From positions 1 to 36,329 of the forward strand of contig RCAB01000575.1 of the NCBI GenBank assembly GCA_003640385.1: DNA of 36,329 nucleotides. Direction: 5' to 3'. This document shows positions 1 to 11,300 of the stretch, one piece after another. The notes under the pieces were generated by a model. It saw nothing but the letters and a program-made list of their open reading frames with translations, did not search any database and was not told where the DNA came from. Source of the DNA: Setaria digitata. Lineage: Eukaryota > Nematoda > Chromadorea > Rhabditida > Setariidae. Position 1 is the stretch's first letter; each line of letters opens with the position of its first letter. Position numbers and translations under genes: made by a program.

Positions 1-527
1 AAAAAAAAAAAAAAACAAAAAAACAAAAACAAAAACAAACAAAAAAAAAAACGAAAAAAGACAAAAAAAAAAATGCTTTATTCGTTTGAGTTTATCATAT
101 CAAGAGAAGTGGCAGGTTATTAATTAATAAAATTTCTTGCAAAAAGAAAAAGAAAAACCGCATGCGTACAAGTAACGGACATTTGTTGAAAAGCTGCACG
201 ATTTAAAATTTTACTAATTTAATTGTTAATTTTGCAAATTATGAAATGAAATTAGACAAGCTTAATTAATTAGTAATTCCTTAAAATTTGCATATCAGAA
301 AGAAGCGAGCTAAAAAGAAAAAAGCAAAGAAAAAAAAAGACATGACATGCCAAGGCTAAATGGATGCTTATTGATAAATGAAATGATATTTAAAATTTTA
401 ATTAAATGCATGTATACAATAAATAAAATTAAAATTACAACAGATGACTAATTAGCGAATTTTTTCCTTCCTTCCTTTTTTTTTTCTTTTTTATTCAAGC
501 TAATATAATATATAAAATAATTTATTC

Positions 528-597
528 AATTATTTAAAAGCATTTTAATAAGAAATAAGCAAAATAAGCAAATTATTTAAAAGCATTTTAATAAGAA
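528..597. repeat. 27-bp direct repeat pair
   Basis: Two identical 27-bp copies, beginning AATTATTTAAAAGC, lie at 528-554 and 571-597, separated by 16 bases. It is a small local duplication. Confidence 0.7.
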
Positions 598-1512
598 TAT
601 TATAATCATGTAATATTATCATATAATTTAATTTCTTTAAAAATTGATTGCACATATCATTTTTATCACATCTATTACATCAATCATTTCAAGTATTTCA
701 ACCAGTCATTTCAATCATTATCATTAACCAAATTTTACGGCTTTTTTAATGTTATCTCATTCTATTACATTTCATTTCTAATAATTATACGTCTCATCTT
801 TTCTTCTTTTCTTTTTTTTTTACGATAAAATTCTAATTCATAATTTTACTAAAATACTAAAAAATAAATTTTGATAAAAATAACAAATTTCAATAAGAAA
901 TATTTGTATAGGTAATGGTATTTAAATGAAAATTACTTTTGTTAAATGTTTTTGATACTTCAAATCAGTATTTCAAAACAGTACTTCAAATTACTATTTG
1001 ATTTAGTCATGCCTAATATATGTATTGGATTCACAAATAATAAACGGACAAGCTTAATTACAAATTAAATATATCCAAGTAGCAATAATTACTTTCATTT
1101 TTTTTTTTTTAATTGAAAATAACAATGAAAATGTATGGTTTAATAAAATTTTTCATTTTGAAATTTAATATTGATTACTGCCAAAAAATTTTTTGCAAAA
1201 AAAAAAAAATTAGTTTTTTTTTCGTTTCCAGTCTAATTAAAAAAAAAAAAAAATGCTTCAGATCAATCAGGCTCAAATATTGATCAAATTTCAATCAATT
1301 TATACAACCTAGTTAAAAAGTGAATTAAAACAGAAAAGAGATATTTTTTTTATCCCGTTATTTTACAGAAAGCATTAAATTTTTTTTTTTTTTTTTTTGG
1401 ATAAATTGACTTTGTAGGTGAACTGAATGGCACAAATAGCTAATTAAGTTTTTTTCTTTCCTTTGCCTCTTAATTAGTTTTGCACAAAATGATAAAATGT
1501 TTATTAGGCAGG

Positions 1513-1547
<35 letters not shown>

Positions 1548-2570
1548 ATGAGAAAATCTGAAAAAAATTAAAAGCAAATTGTTTGAATATTATGGTTCAT
1601 AAAATGTAAGATTTATGCGAAAATCTTCTCTTCTCTTTGTTAATCATTAAGCGACAAACTTAATTAAGCAAATAAAATAATTTTAATTAAGATTAGGTGG
1701 ATTTTTTTTGTTTTTTGGTAGCGAGGAAGAGATGAAAATTAAACCTCTATCCGTGAATTTTCAACTTAATTATTAACAGATTGAATCAGTAGCATTGTGT
1801 GATTTTCGTAAATATCATATTACTACTGTTATTACTTAATTAACTAATTAACGTGTTGCGTGATATTTTTTTTTTTTCTGAAAATTCATACAATATTTCT
1901 GATATTATTCCAAAAATTCCCTGTTTTTGTTTTCTCTTTTTTTTTTCACTCTTTTTTTTTTTTTTTTTGAAAAAATTGAATTTATTATTATTCAACGTTA
2001 TATATGTATGGATATATTGTCGATAATTAAATAATATAATGAATTTAGGTAATTATCTAAAATTTAAAATTTACCAAATTATGAATAATAAATGAAATAG
2101 GAGATAGTAGCAATTATTTGAAACTGAGAATAGATTAAATAAGTGCGTGAAATAAGCAGTTAGATTGATGAAAAGAAACAAAAAAAAAAATTAGTTAGTT
2201 ATCAAGTTAGACAGACAGGTTAATTAAATGAGTGAAAGAAAGTAAATTAGCATAGAAGATGGATAATGCAGATAATTAGTCAAATAAGAGAAGAAATAAG
2301 TAAGGAAGAAAGAGATTTAGAATATCTGAAATGCCTTAAGGCTTCCTATCCATAGATTAGGCCGTATGTTGAAGGATAGATAGAATACGATGTATATAGG
2401 CCTATATATGTGTCTGTGTGTTTTCCTGTTTGTCTGTGTAATATTAACATTTGCTTATTTTAATGAGAATTCAACATTTAAGCCTAGGCCTGGCGAAAAA
2501 TAAGCCAAATTATTGATTATGCATCAAATAAGTACTCCCTTCTTTATCACTTTCCATATTTTCTCCTTCC

Positions 2571-2672
2571 TTCCGTCCCTCCCTCTCTCTCTCTCTCTCT
2601 CTCTTCCTCCCTCTCTCAATCATAAATTTGACTTATTACTAGCTAAATAAAAGTAGAAAATTTTTNTTCCGT

Positions 2673-2709
<37 letters not shown>

Positions 2710-2771
2710 TTCCACTTTCTCTCAATCATAAATTTGACTTATTACTAGCTAAATAAAAGTAGAAAATTTTT
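2571..2771. repeat. CT microsatellite and flank present twice around an N
   Basis: A segment starting TTCCGTCCCTCC, running through a CT repeat to GTAGAAAATTTTT, occurs at 2571-2665 and again at 2667-2771 with one N between. The copies differ only in CT length and a few bases at its end. An unmerged contig overlap is the likely cause. Confidence 0.75.
2666..2666. other. Single-base assembly gap (N)
   Basis: One unresolved base between two copies of the CT-rich segment. Confidence 0.95.
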
Positions 2772-2940
2772 TAAAATTAACTCTATTAAATAGAAAGAAG
2801 TTGAAGAGAGGAAGAGAAATGCGCGAATAATTATTATTCATTATTTGCAGAACAAAAAAAAAAGAAAGAAAATTGGTAATTCAATAATACAATTAGCGAT
2901 AACAATAACATTTACAATATTTCTCTATCTCTTCTCTTAG

Positions 2941-2983
2941 CAACAACAACAACAATAACAACAACAACACCAATAACAACAAA
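2941..2983. repeat. CAA trinucleotide repeat
   Basis: An imperfect CAA repeat interrupted by AATAACA and ACC units. No open frame of note uses it. Confidence 0.8.
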
Positions 2984-4228
2984 TTCATTCGAAACCAATG
3001 ACTTATTTTATTATTGCATTGAAGAAATGAATATTTAATATCTAATTTATACGATTTAGATGTACAATTGTGAAAACAAGAATGGACAGTGCATGGATTG
3101 GCTTCTGTACGATTGCATCAAAATAAAGTTAATTTAATTAATGAAAACAAGTGAAATTCAAAAAAGAAGAGTTAATTGCAACTGGAGAATGTTTAATAAT
3201 TAAAATGAATGATAAAATGTAGCTAATTTTTGAATGATTATTAAAGTTTGTTTGATGAGCATACTCGCTAATTAGAATTGAATTACTAAATTCGTTAGTT
3301 AAATTAGCTATTAGCTATTTGTAGAAATCCGAATTGAATGATATTATTAGTTGTAACAGTATAATTATCATGCCATTAACTTTTAATTAATGATATCACT
3401 TATAGGTAACAGTAATATATCAATCATCCTGTGATAGTGATTTGTTCCGTTAACATCAACGAAATCAAATATCTGATACTTAATTAGCACGTATATCATC
3501 TTTATCATCTCACTGATATGATATTTTTTTTTTGCATCGAAACTTGCATTCTTAGAAATAAAACAGTATTAAATTGAAATTATGATAGTGATAAGGCTGT
3601 AATCACAGATAAGTACATCTAGCAGTGATAGGAAGATGCTTCGAATGTTATGCATCACATGGAACGATTACACTCAATAGCAGTGATAATTTAAATTTGA
3701 TGATTAGAATGGAAAAAAGGATAGAAGTGAGAAAGAGTGATCAATTTCCATGCAATTCTTTAGTGCAATAATGCATTATTTATTGTTAAAATATTGCAAT
3801 GTATTAAATTCAGTTTCAAATTTTCTTATTAGTGCAAGCAGTCCTGTCTAGAGATCATTTACTAATGAATCTTGATAAAAATATTCGATTATTCAAAATA
3901 TTAAAAGACTTTCACTGATAAATGCTAAAAATGACAGATTAAAAATTAAGAAAAATAGAAAAAAAAAAAAAAAAAACAAAGGTGAAAAGAGGGAATCTTA
4001 ACAATGAAAGAAATGTCTGGAATGAAGAAATCACAAAATACAGAAAAAAAAAAAAAAAGAAACTTTATTTTAATCAAAGATAAGCAATAAATGTATATTT
4101 CGATGATTGAGAGCACCCACTGATGTTTGTAACTGATAAGGACAATAAGCAATAAGAAATAATTAAATTTTTCGTTTTTTTTTTTTTTTTTTTTAAATTT
4201 CTCCATCAAATAATACATTAATTTCTTT

Positions 4229-4657
4229 TTGACAATCAATTTGCTATCAAATTATCATTAATTATTTCATATGAAAATAATCAAATGCTACTTGCTTGAT
4301 ATGAATAAGAAAAAAAAAAAAAAAAAAAAACTGATAATAAATGGAATAAAAATTTTTCCTCTTAATCAGAACAAAAAAAAAAATGAGGAAAAAAAAAAAC
4401 AGAATAATTATCGAAATGTGTTCAGCTAACGAAATATTTGAANTTGACAATCAATTTGCTATCAAATTATCATTAATTATTTCATATGAAAATAATCAAA
4501 TGCTACTTGCTTGATATGAATAAGAAAAAAAAAAAAAAAAAAAAACTGATAATAAATGGAATAAAAATTTTTCCTCTTAATCAGAACAAAAAAAAAAATG
4601 AGGAAAAAAAAAAACTGAATAATTATCGAAATGTGTTCAGCTAACGAAATATTTGAA
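4229..4657. repeat. 214-bp direct duplication flanking a single N
   Basis: The segment 4229-4442 repeats at 4444-4657 with equal length and, by eye, one difference (A at 4401, T at 4616). Even the 21-base A run has the same length in both. The join at N 4443 suggests unmerged contig ends rather than a true tandem repeat. Confidence 0.85.
4443..4443. other. Single-base assembly gap (N)
   Basis: One unresolved base between the two 214-bp copies. Confidence 0.95.
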
Positions 4658-4766
4658 AACTAATGAATTGAAAAGCTGCGAACAGATTTATTTCAAACTT
4701 CTCATCCAACATGAAATTAATTTTATTTTAACAAAGCACACTAGTATGTGAAGTAAATTCTTTTAC

Positions 4767-4894
4767 GTACACACACACACACACGCACACGCACACGCAC
4801 GTAAGCACATGGATATAGGCAAAACGTATACATACACGCGTACGTACGCGGACATTCGTGTACATACACGCAAAGACACTTACATCTACATACA
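4767..4894. repeat. CA/CG alternating purine-pyrimidine tract
   Basis: An ACACAC run passes into CGCACACGCAC and then CATACACGCGTACGTACGCG, with a 14-bp perfect palindrome at 4837-4850. It is an island of higher GC in AT-rich DNA. Confidence 0.75.
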
Positions 4895-6916
4895 CATATA
4901 ATGTTGACTTACGGTCTAACTACTCAAAACTGACAAATTGACCTCATCTTATGTAACATATGTCTAGCATCATTAAGAAAAAACTAATTTATTAATTTGA
5001 AGTACGGATAGATCGATACATCCATCAATTTCCACAACATTTCATTTCATCTTAAGCTGTTCATAGCAAATTATGTTCAAACACTCTTACCAATTGTTGA
5101 GAATGAGCATTCTGTTGTGAATTCGCCTGTCGAGAATGAACATCTGTAGTGTGATTTGCTTTGTCGAGAATGAGTAGGAGAAAAAAAAAAAAAAAAAAAA
5201 AAAACAAAAAACAAAAAACATCATTATTGGTGATTGGTTTATTTGAAAAAAGAAAAAGAAGAAAAGAAAAGGTATCATTTTATTAATTATTTTAGCATTA
5301 TTTTAAGTGATCATTTTTTTAATTCGACTAAAGTGAATAAATTTTTCTCTTTAACAAAATATATCTACACAAAAAAATTAGTAATTCATGATGACAAGAG
5401 ATATTAGTACTTAATCAAATAATAATAAAAACCAATATTTATTTATTTATTTTCGTTTTTTTTTTTTTTTTTGCTTTTTTTCAGATCACATTATTTCAAT
5501 TTAAAATGGGAGAAAATTAAATTTAGAAAATTCATGAGAGCAAAAATATTCATAGATTGTAAATCCGAATGAAAAAGCATTTATTAACAAATCGTAACTT
5601 TGTTTAAGCTCAATAGCAATGTAAAATTAGCAAAAATTAAATTAAATTAACCAATAAATTTTATAGCTTGAATCATTTTGCAAAAAACGAGAAAAAATCT
5701 TTAAGATAATTTATGCTTTGAATGTTCACGTTACAAAATTTAGCTCTCTTTTTAATCCGATTTTTCCTTCCTAATTTTATGTTTTTGCTACTCTCAAATC
5801 GAATAATCAAACTTTTTCTAAACTGATTTCTTCTCTACATACCTAAAATAAGCAATTTTGCTGCACTAGAAAGGATAAAAATTGAAATGATACATAAAAA
5901 TAATTACTGTTTCCTAAAACTGTCACAATAAACGATGATGGTAACGGATATTTATCCATTCATTTAAAATTGAATAAAACCATTTAAAATTGGCTTTTTT
6001 TTGTTTTACAAAATTAAAAAAAAAAAAAAAAACAATAATAATTGATTCAAACTATGATTTTGAAAAATAACAAAAGAAAAAACTTCAATTGAAACAAAAG
6101 AAATTTTGATTGAAACAACGAGAATCGGGAAAAAAATAATTTTCTTTTTTTATTTTTATTTTTTTTTTTTAAGTAAATGGAAATTACGAAGAAAAATTGA
6201 TTTCAGGCTAAATTGCCATCTCTTTTATCCTTAATTTTACTTCCTATTAGTCATTAATCAAAAAAAAAATATATATATATATTGCCTTCCATCGTATCAT
6301 AATTGTTCTCTACATAATTGCATAAATTTTATGCAGTTGTAAAAATTGCAAAAATCTGTAGATATATTTTAAAAGTATCTTTGGTCAATGCAAAGTGTAC
6401 AATCTCTAAAAATTGGATACTTTCCAACGGGTACCTTCAAGTGAAATTAAATTAAGCATGTAAATGTGTTAGTGTTAAATAAAAATAAAAAGGTCAAAAT
6501 GTTTTAGTTATTTTGACCTGAAAATTAGTCATTTGAAATCATTTCATGAATCGCTTCATTCTGATTTTATCAAATTACGAACTATTTTTCATTATCCAAT
6601 TTCGTTTCTTCTATACTTTATTGATGCTCCAGTTAAAAATGGGGTAAAAAAAAAGGAAAGAAAACGGCTGTGCAATTTTAATTTCACATTAAAAAAAAAA
6701 AAAGTGAAATCCAAGAGATATTTTTTAAATTGCAGTCGAAAATTTCATCCAAAAGAGATATATTTGAAATCATTATCAAAAGCAATATTTTTGTAGCAAT
6801 AGAAATAAAAATTTTTAATTTGAATTCGGCAAAATGCACAGTTTATAATCTATGCCCATAATTGAAAACATAAAAGAAAACAGAAATGAAATGCATCCGA
6901 TTAAATCAAGCATATG

Positions 6917-7125
6917 TTTGAAATAATTGCTTCAAAGAACTATGATACTTTCCTAACAAAAAGCATAAGTTTAATAAGACATTGTAAAAAATATCGTCAT
7001 GAAACATTTGAAATAAACTTCATGGGAATGATTGCTTGCTAATTTAAAATTAGAAATAATTGCTTGAAAGAACTATGATTTTATGCTACTCTAATAAGCA
7101 CTGTTAAAGAAGGGTTAAAAATATG
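6917..7125. repeat. Diverged local duplication
   Basis: GAAATAATTGCTTCAAAGAA near 6919 recurs with one change near 7052, and the following 70 bases keep patchy similarity (ACTATGAT, GCATAAG/GCACTG, AAAAATAT). It is a degraded duplication about 133 bp apart. Confidence 0.5.
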
Positions 7126-8124
7126 AAATAAAATAAAAATAAAGAATTATCTGAATATGCTGGACAACATACAAGTGCATTAATATTTTCCTAGTACTTT
7201 TATGCAATCTCACATATTTTACAGTAGCTTTTTTTCTTTTTTTTTTTTTTTGCTTTTCAAAAATGATTACAGTATGTTGAAGGATTCATTTGAGCTATAT
7301 ATTTTAAACAAAACTAAGCTATCGTTATTTTACGAAAGCTACTTAAAAATTAAGATGCAATATGAGGGAGTGACAACGAATAAGTGAAAAGTATACAAAG
7401 AAGAAAAATTTTTCTTTCTCTTTCTTTCTTCACATAAAAAAAGACACATAAAATATCTGTAGTAAATAAAAATATTGGTTTATGAGTACTCACTTGAAGT
7501 GATAAGATAGATGCGATAAAACGTACAAAAATAACCTACGGTTATGAAAGATAACAATTAAAACGAAATGATGATCATAATGGCCGATGAAAGTATTTTT
7601 TCAAAAGTTCATAAATAATTCTGCAAATCCGTTATATAATAAATTTATTTCAATGCTAATTATCCAAGTAAATTTGCAATTTCGATCATAAAGTTATGAA
7701 TTTCCGGATATCCTTCCAAGTCGATATAATATGTCATTTAAGAAAAATAAAAAAATTACAACTACATAAAGAAGAAAAAAAAAACTACAACTACAACTAT
7801 AGATATTTAACCTATCCTTCCATCAACAAGACTATTGAATTCTTTGAATAAACCATCCTAATGAAATGGCATATCACTAACTGCGACAGCAGAAAGTACT
7901 CAATCATTCTAACAATTCCTCCGAATACTGTGCAGAATTTGCTCAAAACTTGACTGCATAATTCTTAAACCATTTCAACAAAATATGCTACAAAATTAAA
8001 GACGCTTACAGCAAGCCAGCAGAGTTCGAGTAAAATGATAATGAAATTAGTTAAACACATGAAAATGACTGACATAACTGATAAGGAAAAAAAAATGATA
8101 CATTTGCCGTGATCGTGTATTTTT

Positions 8125-8130
8125 CTTATT
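8125..8130 (-). terminator. Possible weak polyadenylation signal for DNA2 (AATAAG)
   Basis: This is the nearest hexamer resembling a poly(A) signal, about 175 bases past the DNA2 stop on the minus strand. No canonical AATAAA is seen until about 7649 on the minus strand (TTTATT at 7644-7649), so this assignment is weak. Confidence 0.25.
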
Positions 8131-8302
8131 CACACAACTTTGTGATGCATTGTTCAGGAATTGCATTAATTACTGCATTCATCGGTGAATAACTGAAATA
8201 CTTCAAACGTGGAAGTCATTTTTAGTTCATTTCATAGAAACAATATTAGAAATACATTTGCTCAATTTGCTTTGAAAATTTTGAAATAAACAAAGAAATT
8301 AT

Positions 8303-11300
8303 TTAGAAAACCTCCCTTCGTAACTTTTGCGCACTTTATGAAAAAATAAGAATGTTGAAAATTTTTTGAGATTACCTTGATAGCGATTTTTGGCATCCAA
8401 CAAATATCAATTTATGCTTAGCTCTCGTAATAGCAACGTTAATTCGTCGATAATCAGCAAGTAATTCACTTCTTCGGTTTTGTACTTCGCCAGTCCATAC
8501 AAAACTTAACACTACCACAGATTTATCCCTTCCTTGATACTGATCAACGGTATTAACTTCGATATCTGCCGGAACTTGCTGCCGCAACTGTTCAACATGA
8601 TAGCGATAAACACTAATAACACCGAGATCATTTTTCGGCAAGCCCAGCTAAATTTCATCTATTATTCAGATCATAAAAAAAGTTATCTCCAGTAAGAAAA
8701 GTTTCTACATCTGAACTGATAATACTTTATTACAAAATTTCGACAAACGAATTATTTAAAAATATGGATTATGTTTGTGAATTTGATTTTATTTTTCTGT
8801 CCTGACCTCAACAAATAATTTGCAAAGGCCTCCAACAAATTCTGCTTCTCCAACATTCGTAACTTCGCCAAATTTGCCAAAAGTTGCACGAAACGATGGA
8901 TTCTTATATGATTGAGTGTCCACAAATATAACAGCATTATTTAGATAGCACGAAATACAAAGCTCATAAGCTTCTATAAATAAATCTCTTCCTTTTACAT
9001 CAACAAGATGATAATTTCTTAATGACTTCGTAGCGATTTCACATATTTTGCTAAATATTTTTTGACAATAGTTAATAAAATAGAATATTTTAAAGTACTT
9101 TAACTGCAATGAATCACGGAAAAAATGACGATTTAAAATTATTCAGGATTTCAACAAATTCGAACTTTGATTATGTAGCAAACGTACTGGAATAAATGGG
9201 ATGGGCGATGGTAGCGCTAGTTAAATTAGTAATAGTTGCTTCAGCTACCAGATCATTTGCACACCGGAGTTTATTTTCATAAAAAAGAGCACTGCTAATT
9301 TCCGAAATTGGTCTAAAATTTAGAATACAAATAATATTTAGTAAATCATTTGTTATGAATGTTAGAGTGTTTTTTAAAATTATAAAAATTATGCAATTGA
9401 AAGGATAATATAATTCGAATATGTATGGAATGAGATAGAGAAGGGAAAGGAAAACCCTCAAAATTTACTTATTCATTCGATATTGAGAATTTAATGTGAT
9501 TACGGCTGAATGATGAGCTGTCAAACGTTCGAATAAAGATTTTGCCATACCTTCTTGCCTGAAACGTCAAGTTAAATTAGTCCTTAATTTGACTCATTTT
9601 TTGCAATTTAAATCTTGGGAGAAGAAAGCACCATATTAATACAATTTATTCTTCATAAATTATTAAAAATTTTATTAAAAACACTATTTTCCATTAATCT
9701 AACTCAATCACCTCTTCTTTAATAATTTTGGAATAAACTCTTGATATTAGTAAAATGATACCTAGCTTCCTGAGAGCAAACAAGGGGAGCAAGCTGCTGA
9801 TGATCGCCAACAAGTATAAAGGAATCAGAAACTACAATAGCAGGCAGGATAACGGGCTCTAATATCAAGGATGCTTCATCAACAACTGTGATTGAAAAAC
9901 GACGATATGAAAATAACAAATTAGTTGACACTCCCAAACAGGTACATGCAACGATAGGCTGAAATAAGCGAAAATTATGTTCATTTGGATAACTAATAAT
10001 TAGCTGAAGGAGATTACAATTTGAGGTATTTTTTTAAATATTACAGTATTCCACAGAAAATGAAAAAAAGTAAAATTTTACAGTTTCCTTCAGGATATAT
10101 TGCATTTGTGACATCCTGTTTCCATCCACATATTTAGATAATTTTGCTTCCAAAGTTAGATGCTGCACACTTTTACTTACAAAATTTTGCTGGCCCAATC
10201 GTAAAATTTTGTCATCATCGATATACTAAATTAGTAATTTTTTTAATTAAAAGGAATCAATTTACGTTTATAATAAGAATTAAAAAATGTCCACTAAAAA
10301 TTTTGGAAGTAAAAAAAAAAGCGCATCAAAAAAAGTGACCACAACAAGCTTTGAAAGAAGATTGTCAATTGCAGAATGAGTATGAGAAGTTATAAGAACT
10401 GTACGACCCAAATAGATAAGACATCGAATCAACACAACTAGAGTACTCGTTTTCCCTGCAATCAAATTCATCTCAATTAATCATTTATTTTTCATGGATT
10501 TAGTCACTAAAAGAATCACCAAAATGAATTTGATATACTTCCTTCAAAACTCTTATCATAAATAGAGATCTGATAATTTAAAGAAGAAAAAAGTTCAATT
10601 AATGGAAATTATTTTAAAAAAAATTCCTTTATTTTTTTTCTTTTCGCCTGAAATTTTTAAAAGATGTATTCACTAAAAATCATTTTACCAGATCCAGGGA
10701 ATCCTTCAATAATTGCATAATCATTGGACATGAGTGATTTAACAACTGCTCGTGCTTGGCTACAATTTAATTGTCGGACGATTTCTGATATACCAATAAT
10801 ATCTTCTTTTTTCATCTTTGAGAAAACTGGTGAATTCATATCAATAATCAGAGATCTAATTTTTGACCTAAATATCTTGCAACATTCATAAATTTCACCT
10901 GGACTGATGCGGAGATAAAGGCAAAAAAAAAAATATGAGGATTTCATTATTTAAAATTGTAGAGATTTAATTCGTTTTCCCTTTTCTAAAATTAGCAATA
11001 AATTGGTAAGTTGAGGATTGGATAACAAAATTTAAACTATTTGTTATAACAATTCAGTTACGGAGTAAAGGAATTTAGTAAAATCAATGAAACTACATAC
11101 ATATGCTTATCATCAGCCATTAACATAGTCAAGTTCCCGAGATTAATAGTATATGTGAAGGAAGTTTCATGCCTCTCAAGGAAATAAGTTCTTCCAACAA
11201 CAAACGAACTATTACTGCCGTTTACAATGGCATTGACAAAATGTTCTGCAAAACTCAACCTCTTTAAATATGAATCTTGAAAAATTTGTGACAACTTGCT

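Larger units (their letters stand above)
1..8302. other. AT-rich region with no supported gene
   Basis: I see no splice-linked exons, conserved protein motif, tRNA or rRNA here. Open frames are short and driven by A or T runs (poly-F or poly-K translations). It holds homopolymer runs up to 26 bases (1518-1543; another at 5181-5204), microsatellites, two N gaps, and a few short direct repeats such as a 27-bp pair at 528-554 and 571-597. Confidence 0.7.

Noticed and set aside
3946..4450. Minus-strand open frames of 97 and 62 codons
   Set aside because: They are made of poly-F and poly-K from T and A runs, overlap an N-joined duplication, and show no motif or splice context.
5087..5278. Minus-strand open frame rich in phenylalanine
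   Set aside because: It is produced by a 24-base A run and has no recognisable domain.
6533..7387. Plus-strand open frames of 87 and 61 codons
   Set aside because: Composition follows the local AT bias, with homopolymer stretches and no conserved pattern or partner exon.
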